Below, one piece after another: positions 8,749 to 17,420 of a DNA stretch of 64,000 nucleotides (the stretch's first letter is position 1; every line of letters begins with the position of its first letter). The translations under genes and the position numbers were made by a program. Origin of the DNA: CAVVSD01 sp963757125 (GTDB lineage: Bacteria > Actinomycetota > Thermoleophilia > Solirubrobacterales > Solirubrobacteraceae); NCBI GenBank assembly GCA_963757125.1, contig CAVWQP010000009.1, positions 1,736,001 through 1,800,000 of the forward strand. The letters are read 5' to 3'. The notes beneath the pieces are model-generated. The model searched no databases. It saw only the letters and a list, made by a program, of their open reading frames with translations, and was not told the DNA's origin.

Positions 8749-9621
8749 CTATCGCGCGAGCCTCCCACAGGCGGGGACCGGCACGCAGGACAGCTCGAGC
8801 GCGCCGAGGCCGTCGCCCATCCGGTAGCGCCAGCGGAGGCTGGCGCGCGACACGCCCCGCAGCGGCGCGATCGGGAGGATCTTGTCCCCGTTGAGCGCGT
8901 GCGTCGGTCCGAGGTCGTGCTGCGCCGACAGGCCGATCCTCCCGGCGAGCCGGACGGCGTTCGTCTCCCGCGACGGGTCGAGGACGAGGTCGATCTCCCC
9001 CGCGACCTGCGGGTCGACCGGGCCCGCGGCGAAGTCGACGGTCGCCGTGACCACCGGCCCGCTCGTCGCGGTCACCGGAGTCGCGTGCCAGCCGGGCCCC
9101 GACGCGTAGAACGGCCACTCGTGCTTCGGCGCCGCGATCGAGAACCCGTAGTAGCTGTGCTCGGCGTCGACGAGCTCGAGCGTCGTCTCGTAGCTCGCCG
9201 GGAGCATGCGCGTGGACGCGGTGATGACCCCGCGCCGCCGCAGCGCGTTCAGCACCGGGACCTGCTGCTCGTCGAGCAGACCGGTCTCGATGATCTCGGC
9301 CAGGACGACGTCAGCCCCCCGCGGCAGGTCGGCGACGGCGGCGTCGGCCTCGACGACGTGGATGCGGTCCGCGACCCGCGGGTTCAGCGCGATGCTCCGG
9401 CGCAGCGCCGCCGCGGAGACCGGGTCGATCTCGACGGCGTGCACCATTGCGGCCCCCGCCTCGGCCGCGAAGAAGGAGAGGATCCCGGTGCCTGCGCCGA
9501 CGTCGACCACGACGTCGCCCGGGCGCACGACCGCGCGGATCGCGTCGCGGAACGCGGTGGTGCGCACCTCGTCCTTGAGGCACATGTAGGGGAAGTCGGT
9601 GTTCGACCAGATCTCGCTCAT
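8749..9621 (-). CDS. PRMT/PrmA-like SAM-dependent methyltransferase
   Basis: 290 residues. Motif I VVVDVGAGTGILSFFAAEAG (about 37-56) is that of protein-arginine and ribosomal-L11 methyltransferases. Motif II has the acid VEIDP, and a double-acid loop AEIIETGLL (108-116) corresponds to the PRMT double-E loop that holds the substrate guanidinium. The C-terminal half is a beta-rich domain (WPFYASGPGWHATPV, ATVDFAAG), also like the PRMT barrel. The ATG overlaps the TGA of the PQ-loop-like gene (ATGA). In this operon with a SpeD homologue it may methylate a guanidine or amine metabolite rather than a protein; that is inference. Confidence 0.78.
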   Translation of the reverse strand: MSEIWSNTDFPYMCLKDEVRTTAFRDAIRAVVRPGDVVVDVGAGTGILSFFAAEAGAAMVHAVEIDPVSAAALRRSIALNPRVADRIHVVEADAAVADLPRGADVVLAEIIETGLLDEQQVPVLNALRRRGVITASTRMLPASYETTLELVDAEHSYYGFSIAAPKHEWPFYASGPGWHATPVTATSGPVVTATVDFAAGPVDPQVAGEIDLVLDPSRETNAVRLAGRIGLSAQHDLGPTHALNGDKILPIAPLRGVSRASLRWRYRMGDGLGALELSCVPVPACGRLAR

Positions 9622-10199
9622 GAGCAGAGGACCGCCCGTCGGTGGAGGATGAGCAGCGCCAGCGCCCCGTTGCCGAGGCAGAAGTAGACGGGGTAGAGCA
9701 GCAGCGCCGGATCGAGGGCGGCGACCGCGCCGGCGGCCAGCGCGCCGGACGCGCTCGCCAGCGCGTAGGTGGAGAACGTCTCCGACGCCGGATCGCGCCA
9801 CGTCTTCGGCGCCATCATCGCGACCGCGACCAGGTCCGCAGCAACCACGCACGCGGTGGCGACGACCGGCTCGGCGGCGACGAGCCACCCGGCGATGCCG
9901 CCGGCCGCGATGCAGGTCATGACGAGATCGGCCAGGCCGAGGCCGCCCAGACCGCGACGGATGGCGAGCGCGAAGATCAGCATCGTGAGCACCGCCTGCG
10001 TCGCGGCCATGACGAGGCTCCACGACGCGCCGTCTGCGCGTTGGGACAGGCAGACGACGACGGCGAGCACGCCCCAGATCAGCCACGTGCCCCGGTGCGG
10101 CCGCGTCGTGCCGCGGAAGATGTCGCGGACGTACGGCACGGTGTCGGCGATCCCGACGAGCCCGGCCAGCACCCCCAGCACGGGAGCCGCCGCGGTCAT
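9618..10199 (-). CDS. PQ-loop-like small integral membrane protein
   Basis: 193 residues, hydrophobic, with about six or seven transmembrane helices. Two similar segments stand out: IADTVPYVRDIFRG followed by GTWLIWGVLAVVV near the start, and MMAPKTWRDPASETFSTYAL in the second half. Both resemble the Pro-x-x-x-Ser/Trp turns of PQ-loop/SemiSWEET transporters, implying a duplicated three-helix unit. The gene overlaps both neighbours by four bases (ATGA), so it is an integral part of the operon and is a good candidate exporter or importer of the amine-type product. No ribosome site is needed if coupled. Transport function is inferred. Confidence 0.7.
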   Translation of the reverse strand: MTAAAPVLGVLAGLVGIADTVPYVRDIFRGTTRPHRGTWLIWGVLAVVVCLSQRADGASWSLVMAATQAVLTMLIFALAIRRGLGGLGLADLVMTCIAAGGIAGWLVAAEPVVATACVVAADLVAVAMMAPKTWRDPASETFSTYALASASGALAAGAVAALDPALLLYPVYFCLGNGALALLILHRRAVLCS

Positions 10200-10587
10200 C
10201 GCTGCAGCACGGTCGCCGTCGGCGTACCGCCGAAGTGCTCGACCGCGACCTCCGCCGCGACGTCGGCGTCGAACGGGCGGCAGGAGAAGACGTCGACGAA
10301 GCAGCGGCCCCACACCTCGTCGGCGTGGAGGGTCACCGAGCTCGTCTCGATGAACTGCATCGCCGACCAGCCCTCGAGCTCGGCGTCGCCGAACCGCTCG
10401 AGATGCAGCGGCCCGTGGGCCTGCATGCCGATGGCGGCGATCACCGCGGGCACGAAGCGCCGCAGCGCGTCGGGATCGGCGAGGCGCTCCCGGTCGCACC
10501 GTGCAGGTCGATCGCCGCGAGCATCCCCCAGGGGGCGACGGGCAGATCCGGGGCGGCAGCCGGGAGCGTCTCGAGCACCGGCGTCAT
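10196..10587 (-). CDS. S-adenosylmethionine decarboxylase (SpeD)-like pyruvoyl enzyme, frameshifted
   Basis: About 130 residues after restoring one missing base near 10497-10503, where MTPVL...AAIDLHG continues in the next frame as CDRERLADPDALRRFV. The core AMQFIETSSVTLHADE followed by CFVDVFSCRPFDADVA matches the AdoMet_dc family. The ETSS is the expected Glu-Ser self-cleavage site generating the pyruvoyl group, the following His is the processing residue, and the Cys in FSC is the conserved catalytic Cys. Family members decarboxylate AdoMet for polyamine synthesis, but some divergent homologues act on arginine or ornithine. No spermidine synthase lies nearby. Both ends overlap neighbours by four bases. 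Confidence 0.72.
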
Positions 10588-11423
10588 CGGGCGGCCTTCC
10601 CCTTCCAGGCGCCGACCAGCAGCGGCCAGAGCCCTGGCCGATCCCCGTGGACGCGCTGATCGTGCGCGAAGGCGTCGCGCCAGCGGTCGGCATCCTCGGG
10701 CGTCGTCAGGCCCATGGACACGGCCGCAGGCAGCATGCTGTCGTGGACGGCGACGAGCATCGGTCCGGCCGCGCCCAGCGCCTCGAGGCGCCCGGCGACG
10801 TCGGTGCCGTCGGGGGCCCCGAGCCCCGCCTCCGCGAAGAGCAGCGGGAGCCGCGTGCCGATGCGGATGTCGCATCCGGCGCCGGTGAACGCGCCGAGCA
10901 CGACGCGCCTCCACTCCTCCATCGTCTCCAGTCGGGGGAGCGCGTCCACGACGCTCAGGTCGTAGTCGTGGATGGCGAGGTGGCCGCCCGGTGCGACCGC
11001 CGCCCACAGGCGCCGCAGCACGGCGACGGGGTCGGACACGTGCAGGAGGAGCAGGCGCGCGTGGACGAGGTCGAACGGCGCGCCCGGGATCGGCTCGTCG
11101 CCCTCGAGGTCGACCGTCGCGAACGAGCACTGGCGATGGCCGGCGCCGAGCAGCATGTCCATCGCCTGCGCGCCGAGGGCGGCGTCGACATCGATGCCGA
11201 CGACCTCGCCGGTCGGGCCGACGCGCTGGGCGAGGTGCCGCATGGTCTCCCCCGGACCCGATCCCGCATCGAGGCAGCGTGCGCCCCGGGCGAGCTCGAC
11301 GTGGTCGAGCAGCCGTCCTGTGGCCTGCTCCCAGACGCGGGACTGCGTCCGCAGGCGCTCGTACTCCGCCTGCGTGCGTCCCAGCACGTAGCCATCGGTC
11401 TCGGTGGTGGTCATGCCGGTCAT
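10584..11423 (-). CDS. Class I SAM-dependent methyltransferase
   Basis: 279 residues. SAM-binding motif I RCLDAGSGPGETMRHLA near residues 49-65, motif II VVGIDVD, motif III FDLVHARLLLLHV and the post-motif strand GGHLAIHDYD are all in order, as in UbiE/Methyltransf_25 enzymes. The C-terminal half is helical. Two in-frame ATGs (11423, 11414) are equally plausible; neither has a good ribosome site. It is the promoter-proximal gene of the overlapped operon with the SpeD-like, PQ-loop-like and PRMT-like genes, and is divergent from the large LuxR regulator, which is therefore a candidate controller. Confidence 0.82.
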   Translation of the reverse strand: MTGMTTTETDGYVLGRTQAEYERLRTQSRVWEQATGRLLDHVELARGARCLDAGSGPGETMRHLAQRVGPTGEVVGIDVDAALGAQAMDMLLGAGHRQCSFATVDLEGDEPIPGAPFDLVHARLLLLHVSDPVAVLRRLWAAVAPGGHLAIHDYDLSVVDALPRLETMEEWRRVVLGAFTGAGCDIRIGTRLPLLFAEAGLGAPDGTDVAGRLEALGAAGPMLVAVHDSMLPAAVSMGLTTPEDADRWRDAFAHDQRVHGDRPGLWPLLVGAWKGKAAR

Positions 11424-11449
11424 GGTCTGCTGCGCGGGGTCCGTGGCGC

Positions 11450-11513
11450 ATCGTGGGCGCCACCACGATCTTTCGCCCGCGAGGTGGACGCGCGCATCCG
11501 TGCGACGTACGGT
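11450..11513. promoter_or_regulatory. Divergent control region: inverted repeat and leaderless -10 of LuxR regulator
   Basis: ATCGTGG (11450-11456) and CCACGAT (11463-11469) form a perfect 7-bp inverted repeat between the methyltransferase operon and the LuxR gene. Downstream, TACGGT (11508-11513) lies exactly six bases before the LuxR ATG and fits a leaderless promoter -10. Confidence 0.5.
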
Positions 11514-11519
11514 CGGGGC

Positions 11520-14350
11520 ATGCGCGATGCACTGCTGGATCGCGATGCCGAGCTCGCCGCTCTCGCCGATCGGCTCGAGCAGGTGCGAGCAGGGACGGGC
11601 CGCGTGATCGTCGTCGAGGGCGCGGCGGGCATCGGAAAGTCGAGCCTGCTCGCCGCCGCGGGGCGCAGCGCAGAGGCGCAGGGGGCGACGGTGCTGAGCG
11701 CGCGCGCCGGCCCGCTGGAGCAGGACGCGGCGTGGGGTGTCGCCCGCCAGCTGTTCGCACCGCTGCAACGAGAGGCGACGTGGGGCGACCTGACGAGGGG
11801 CGCCGCAGGGCTCGCGGGACGCGTCCTGCATCCCGAGACACCCGAGCCGGCGCTCACCGGGGACGCGATGCATGCCGCCGCGCACGGGTTGGAGTACCTG
11901 GCCGCGAACCTCGCCGACCTCGCGCCGACCGTGCTCCTCGTCGACGACGTCCACTGGGCCGACGCGCCGTCGCTACGGTGGCTGGCGCAGCTCGCCGGCC
12001 GCTTGGGGGAGCTGCGGCTCGCCGTGGTCTGCGCGGTGCGCTCCGGCGAGCCCCCGTCCCAGCCGGACCTGCTCGCGGAGCTCGCTCGCCGCCGCGCCGG
12101 AGGGCCCGCTGCGGCCGCGCGCGCTCGGCCCCGCCGCGGCGGAGGCGCTCGTGCGCGAGGGCCTCCCGTCGGCCGAGCCGAGCTTCGCGCACGCGTGCCA
12201 TGCCGTCACGGCCGGGAACCCGTTCCTGCTCGGCGCGCTCATCCGTCAGCTCGCGTCCGAGCAGATCGCCCCGACCGACCACGTCGCCGCCGGGCTGAGC
12301 TCGTTCGGCCCGGAGCAGGTCGGCCGCAGCCTCGAGCGCCAGCTCGCCCGGCTGCCCGACGGCTCGGCGGACGCTCGCGCGCGCGGTCGCCGTGCTCGGC
12401 GGCGGCACACCCGTGCGCCATGCCGCGTCCCTCGCGCGCCTGGACCCCGAGGACGCCGCGACGTCGGCGGACGCGCTGCGCGCGGCGGGTCTGCTCGAGG
12501 GCACCGGCGAGCTGTCGCTCACCCATCCGCTCGTGGCCGGCGCCCTGCGGGCGAGCTTCGGCGCCGGCGAGCTCGCGCAGTGGCACGGCCGGGCCGCGAG
12601 CATGCTCGCGGCGGAGGGCGCAGACCCCGAGCGCGTCGCCCTGCACGTCCTGCGCACGGACCCCGCGGCCGATCCCGAGACCGTCGCGCTCCTGCGTGCC
12701 GCCGCCGAGCGCGCACTCGGGCGCGGCGCTCCCGAGAGCGCAGCGACGTTCCTGCGCCGGGCGCTGGCGGAGCCGCCCGTCACTCCCGCGATCGGCGCCG
12801 ACGTCCGCCTCGAGCTCGGGCTGGCGCTCGCCGCACACGTCCTGCCCGATGCGGGCGAGCTGCTCCTCGAGGCGGTGGAGCTCGCCGCGTCGCCGGAGCA
12901 GCGCGTCGGGATCGCGCTGCGCGGCGGCCGGGCGCTGGGCATGGCCGGGTACTTCGTCGAGGCGCTGGAGCTCTGCCGGCGCGGGCTGGAGGACGCCTCC
13001 GATGTCGCGCCCGATGCCGTCGAGCGCCTCGAGGCGGAGCTCATCTGCGTCGCGTCGGTGCAGGCGGCCCACGGGGCAGAGGCCCGCGCACGGCTGGCGC
13101 ATCCCGTGGTCCCGGCGACGACCGAGCTCTGGCGTCCGAACGCGGCTGCGTACGCCTTGTTCGGCGGGGAGGACTCAGCGGCCGACGCGCTCGCGATCCT
13201 GCGCCCGCTCCTCGAGAGCGGCGGGCTGGCAAGCGAGTCGGATTCGCTGCTGAACACCGTGGCGACGCTCGTGCTCATCCAGTGCGACGAGATCGAGGCG
13301 GCCTGCGCGGGCTGCACGGCGCTCATCGAGCTCGCCCGCCCGCGCGGCTGGCTCATCGCGCTGCACCACGGAAGCTTCTTGCGCGCCATCGCGCTGGTCC
13401 GTGCCGGTCGCGTCCGGGAGGCGGAGGCCGACGCGCGCCTGTCCTTCGACTTCAAGCTGCGCCACAGCGCGCTGCACGCCCTGCTGTGGTCGCTCTACCC
13501 CCTGGTCGACGCGCTCACCGAGACCGACCAGCCGGAGAGCGCCGACGCCGCGCTCGCCGCCGCCGGCATCGCCGACCTGCCAGAGGGCGCGCTCACCTCG
13601 CCGCTGCTGCTGCAGAGCCGCGCGCGGCTGCGGCTCTCCCAGCACCGTCCCGCCGAGGCCCTCGTGGATCTCCTTGACGCGGGCGAGCGCTGGGCGGTGT
13701 TCGGCTACGTCCATCCAGGCTTCGCCTCGTGGCACGCCGACGCGGCCGAGGCGCTCGTGGCGCTCGGCGAGCCCGCCGAGGCGCGGCGGCACGCGGAGAC
13801 GCACCTGGACCTCGCCGAGCGGCTCGGGCTGCCCGGGCCGATCGGCGCCGGGCTGCGGGCGGTCGCACGCACCGCCGATCGCGGCGAGCGTGTCGCGCTC
13901 CTCGAACGCGCCGCCTGCGTGCTCGCCGACTCCCCGGTCCAGCTCGAGTTCACCCGGGTGCTCGTCGACCTGGGGGCGGCGCTGCGGCGCGCCAACCGCC
14001 GGGCCGACGCGCGCGAGCCGCTGCGCCGCGCGCTCGACCTCGCCGAGCGCCACGGCATGCGCCTGCTGGCCGGCCGGGCGCGCGAGGAGCTGCACGCGGC
14101 GGGCGCCCGGCCGCGCCGCGCCGCGCTCAAGGGCCCGCAGGCGCTGACCGCGGCGGAGCACCGCGTCGCGCGCCTCGCGGCCGAGGGGCACTCCAACCGC
14201 GAGATCGCCGAGCAGCTCTACGTCACCCAGCGCACGGTCGAGACGCACCTCACGCACGTCTTCGCGAAGCTCGACATCCACGCGCGCGCTGAGCTGGCCA
14301 TGGCCCTGACCCGCAGCGACGGCGCGACCCGGGAGCCCGCACCGGCCTGA
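11520..14350 (+). CDS. Large LuxR-family regulator with AAA ATPase domain, frame broken twice
   Basis: About 940 residues across three frames. The first frame (from ATG 11520) holds the AAA_16 domain: Walker A GAAGIGKS at 34-41 and Walker B TVLLVDDVHWAD. An extra base near 12085-12097 shifts to the frame with LGPAAAEALVREGLPS and AGNPFLLGALIRQL. A second extra base near 12366-12371 shifts to the frame beginning ARAVAVLGGGTPVRHAASL, which continues through helical TPR-like repeats to a C-terminal LuxR helix-turn-helix (LTAAEHRVARLAAEG, NREIAEQLYVTQRTVETH). Proteins of this MalT/LAL type are ATP- and ligand-dependent activators. Likely one intact gene with sequencing errors. Probable target: the adjacent divergent SpeD-like operon. 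Confidence 0.85.
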
Positions 14351-14363
14351 GCGGCGACCCGCG

Positions 14364-14855
14364 TCAGCGCAGGATCTCGACGAGCAGCACCCAGGCGTTG
14401 AGCACCGCGCCGACGATCGCGCCGATGACGCCGCCGATGATCCAGTACAGCCCGCCGCCGCTGTCGGCGAGCAGCAGGACGCCGCCGACGACATACGGCA
14501 GCGTGCCGAGCCCGGCGAGCACGACGAGCTCGATGCGGACCGCCGGGTTGTCGGACCGCGTGAAGCTCCGCGCGCCCGTCACGCCGATGACCACGATGAA
14601 CGCGAGCCCGACGACGACGAGCTCGAGCCCCAGCGCCGTGCCGCTCTGGTCGGGGATGAGCGGCAGCAGGGAGATGACCACGGCGCCGAGCAGGAGCATG
14701 AGCGTCGCGAGCGCACGGTCCGGCACGCCCGGCAGCCGCAGGATCTCCTGGATGTTGATCGAGACGGCGACGAAGACGAGGCCCGTCAGCGCGGCCGATG
14801 CGCCGGCCGCGGCGACGAAGAGGTCGGTCCACTCGCTGGCGCCTGACGGGCTCAC
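14364..14855 (-). CDS. Small integral membrane protein, unknown function
   Basis: 163 residues with about five hydrophobic helices: ASAALTGLVFVAVSINI, ALATLMLLLGAVVISLLPLI, ALGLELVVVGLAFIVVIGV, IELVVLAGLGTLPYVVGGVLLL, and WIIGGVIGAIVGAVLNAWVLL. The initial pattern (WTDLFVAAAGASAALTGLVFVAVSINI) recurs in modulator-of-FtsH-type hypothetical membrane proteins of actinobacteria. GTG start at 14855, with TACGCT nine bases upstream as a possible -10. Divergent from the DHA2 exporter with 29 bases between starts. Confidence 0.7.
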   Translation of the reverse strand: MSPSGASEWTDLFVAAAGASAALTGLVFVAVSINIQEILRLPGVPDRALATLMLLLGAVVISLLPLIPDQSGTALGLELVVVGLAFIVVIGVTGARSFTRSDNPAVRIELVVLAGLGTLPYVVGGVLLLADSGGGLYWIIGGVIGAIVGAVLNAWVLLVEILR

Positions 14856-14884
14856 CGGCGCGGAAGCGTAACCTCCGCCGCGCG

Positions 14885-16855
14885 ATGGAGGCGGAGCGCA
14901 CCGAGAGCGGCGGCAGGCGTCTGGGCGTGGTCCTCGGGGCGCTGATGCTGGTGATGCTGCTGGCGTCGCTGGACCAGACGATCGTGTCGACGGCGCTGCC
15001 GACGATCGTCGGCGAGCTCGGCGGCCTCGAGCACATCTCGTGGGTGGTCACGGCGTACCTGCTCGCGATCACCGTCGTCACGCCGCTGTACGGCAAGCTC
15101 GGCGACCTCTACGGCCGGAAGGTCGTGCTCCAGGGCGCGCTGGTGCTCTTCCTCATCGGGTCCGCGCTCTGCGGGCTCGCGCAGGGCATGACCGAGCTCA
15201 TCGCGTTCCGCGCGATCCAGGGCCTGGGCGGCGGCGGGCTCATGGTGAGCGCGCAGGCGGCGATCGGCGACGTCGTCCCGCCACGCGAGCGCGGCAAGTA
15301 CATGGGGTTCTTCGGCGCGGTGTTCGGCGTCTCGTCGGTCGCCGGGCCGCTCATCGGCGGGTTCTTCACGAGCAACTTCTCGTGGCGCTGGATCTTCTAC
15401 ATCAACCTCCCGCTCGGCATCCTCGCGCTCGCCGCGATCGCCGTCGCGCTGCCGAGCATCTCCGAGCGCGTCCCGCACAAGGTCGACTACGGCGGCGCCG
15501 CGCTGCTCGCCGTCGGGCTGGCCGCCATCGTGCTCCTGACGACGCTCGGCGGGACCACCTACGCCTGGGGCTCGGTGCAGATCGTCGTCCTCGGCCTGAT
15601 CGGCATCGGGGGGATCGCCGCGTTCATCTTCGCGGAGTCGCGCGCGCCGGAGCCGATCCTCCCGCTGCACCTGTTCCGCAACAGCGTCTTCCGGATCACG
15701 AGCGCGATCGGCTTCGTCATCGGCTTCGCGCTGTTCGGCGCGCTGACCTACCTGCCGCTGTTCCAGCAGGTCGTGCGCGGCGACTCCCCCACCGAGTCCG
15801 GCCTGCAGCTCATCCCGGTCATGGCGGGCGTGCTGATCGGCTCGATCGGGTCGGGGCAGATCATCACGAAGACCGGGCGCTACAAGGTGTTCCCGGTCGC
15901 CGGCACCGCGATCGCCGCGGTCGGGATGTTCCTGCTGTCGCGCCTGGACGCGGGGACGTCGGTGCTCTACGCCGCTGTCGCGATGTTCGTCATGGGGCTC
16001 GGGCTCGGGCTCGTCATGCAGGTGCTGGTCCTCGCCGTCCAGAACGCGGTCGACTACTCCGAGCTCGGCGTCGCCACGTCGGGCGCGACGCTGTTCCGGT
16101 CGATGGGCGGCTCGCTGGGGACGGCCGTGCTGGGCGCGATCTTCACCAACCGGCTCACGAACGAGCTCTCGGGCTCGCCGGCCGCCGGGGTCGGCAGCGG
16201 CTCGATCGACCCGAGCGCGCTGCAGCGACTGCCGGCGGCGATCCGCGACGGCTACACGAACGCGTTCACGGACTCGCTCTCGACGGTCTTCCTCGTCGCG
16301 GCGGCCATCGTGCTCGTCGCGTTCCTCCTGTCGTGGCTCATCGAGGAGCGGCCCCTGCGCCAGACGGTCGAGACCGCCGGCGTGGGCGAGGCGTTCGCGT
16401 CACCGCGGTCGAGCGACTCGCTGCGTGAGCTCATGCGCGAGCTGTCGCAGCTCGTCGGCCGCGAGCGCACGCGCGCGTTCATCCAGCGCACCGTCGACGC
16501 CGCGGAGGTCGACCTCTCCCCCGGCTCCGCGTGGCTGCTCGTGCAGACCGCCGAGGGCCGCACCGGCGATCCGGACGCCCTCGCCGCGGATCGCGGCATC
16601 GACGCCGGGTGGATCCGCGCCGAGCTCGGCGCGCTCGGCGAGCGCGGGCTCATCGGCGACGGCGCCCCGACCGAGGAGGGCCGCGCGACCGTGCAGCGTC
16701 TGCTCGCAGCGCGCCGCGACTGCCTGACCGCGCTCGTCGCGGACTGGGAGCCGGACGAGGACCCGCGGATCAACGACACCATCGCGCGGCTCGCGCAGGA
16801 GCTGGCGGAGGAGACGCCGGAGACGGTCGCGCCGGAGCCCGCCGCTCGGACGTAA
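14885..16855 (+). CDS. DHA2 family MFS exporter with C-terminal winged-helix-like domain
   Basis: 656 residues. The first ~510 form a 14-helix DHA2 (EmrB/QacA-type) drug:proton antiporter: motif D1 LDQTIVSTALPTIVGEL, motif A GKLGDLYGRKVVLQG, motif C GPLIGGFF. The remaining ~145 residues are soluble. SAWLLVQTAEGRTGDPDALAADR, AELGALGERGLIGDG, PTEEGRATVQRLLAARRDCL follow the order of a MarR winged helix (helix-turn-helix, wing hairpin, dimer helix), although the recognition helix is not strongly basic. A regulatory cytoplasmic domain on a transporter is plausible; DNA binding is unproven. ATG at 14885 directly precedes the first helix. Confidence 0.88.
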   Translation: MEAERTESGGRRLGVVLGALMLVMLLASLDQTIVSTALPTIVGELGGLEHISWVVTAYLLAITVVTPLYGKLGDLYGRKVVLQGALVLFLIGSALCGLAQGMTELIAFRAIQGLGGGGLMVSAQAAIGDVVPPRERGKYMGFFGAVFGVSSVAGPLIGGFFTSNFSWRWIFYINLPLGILALAAIAVALPSISERVPHKVDYGGAALLAVGLAAIVLLTTLGGTTYAWGSVQIVVLGLIGIGGIAAFIFAESRAPEPILPLHLFRNSVFRITSAIGFVIGFALFGALTYLPLFQQVVRGDSPTESGLQLIPVMAGVLIGSIGSGQIITKTGRYKVFPVAGTAIAAVGMFLLSRLDAGTSVLYAAVAMFVMGLGLGLVMQVLVLAVQNAVDYSELGVATSGATLFRSMGGSLGTAVLGAIFTNRLTNELSGSPAAGVGSGSIDPSALQRLPAAIRDGYTNAFTDSLSTVFLVAAAIVLVAFLLSWLIEERPLRQTVETAGVGEAFASPRSSDSLRELMRELSQLVGRERTRAFIQRTVDAAEVDLSPGSAWLLVQTAEGRTGDPDALAADRGIDAGWIRAELGALGERGLIGDGAPTEEGRATVQRLLAARRDCLTALVADWEPDEDPRINDTIARLAQELAEETPETVAPEPAART

Positions 16856-16925
16856 GTCCCATTGCGAGCAGGACCGGGTCTCCCTCAAGGTGACGATCGA
16901 CCGCTTTCCCGACCGGAGACTCGAC

Positions 16926-17342
16926 ATGAAGATCACACGCACCATCGCGCTCGGCCTCGTCATCGGCATCGCACTGCCTGGTGCAGCGCTCGCCAAGGGC
17001 GGGAGCGACGACGACAACGGCGGCGGCGGCGGCGGGAACTCGCGTGAGACCCGGGTCGCCGGCAGCTGCACCGGGGGCTCCAGCGCCAAGCTGAAGGCCA
17101 AGCCGGACGACGGGCGCCTGGAGACCGAGTTCGAGGTCGACCAGAACCGCAACGGCGTGACGTGGCGCGTCGTCATCCGCCGCAACGGCGCCACGGCCGT
17201 CACCACTCAGGCGACGACCAGGGCACCGAGCGGCTCGTTCAGCGTCGAGCGCCGGATCACGGACGGCAGCGGCAGCGACCGCATCACCGCCCGCGCGACG
17301 AGCCCGACCGGCGAGGTCTGCACCGCCAAGCTCACCGTCTGA
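16926..17342 (+). CDS. Small secreted protein
   Basis: 138 residues. Signal peptide: MKITRTIALGLVIGIALPGAALAKG with an Ala-x-Ala cleavage site. A Gly/Asp/Asn linker follows, then a beta-rich domain of about 100 residues with two Cys (GSCTGGSSAKLK and GEVCTAKLTV) placed to form one disulfide closing the domain. No family recognised. The ATG at 16926 follows GGAG; a start further upstream would misplace the signal peptide. It lies 70 bases after the exporter, possibly its own unit. Confidence 0.72.
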   Translation: MKITRTIALGLVIGIALPGAALAKGGSDDDNGGGGGGNSRETRVAGSCTGGSSAKLKAKPDDGRLETEFEVDQNRNGVTWRVVIRRNGATAVTTQATTRAPSGSFSVERRITDGSGSDRITARATSPTGEVCTAKLTV

Positions 17343-17400
17343 CGACGGGCGCGTCAGTCGATCACGACGCAGCCGGCGTCCATCGTCGGAGCGTCAACGT

Positions 17401-17420
17401 GCATGATCGTCCGATCATGC
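17401..17420. promoter_or_regulatory. Perfect inverted repeat overlapping a start codon
   Basis: GCATGATC (17401-17408), GTCC spacer, GATCATGC (17413-17420). The right arm contains the ATG (17417) of the alpha/beta hydrolase. It may be an operator or an mRNA hairpin hiding the start codon. Confidence 0.55.

Noticed and set aside
10196..10587. Canonical spermidine biosynthesis locus
   Set aside because: No spermidine synthase, arginase or agmatinase gene nearby; neighbours are methyltransferases and a PQ-loop-like protein.
9642..13253. 1203-codon open frame on the plus strand
   Set aside because: Only the part from 11520 to about 12090 is real (N-terminus of the LuxR/AAA gene); the rest is antisense to the SpeD-like operon or out of frame.
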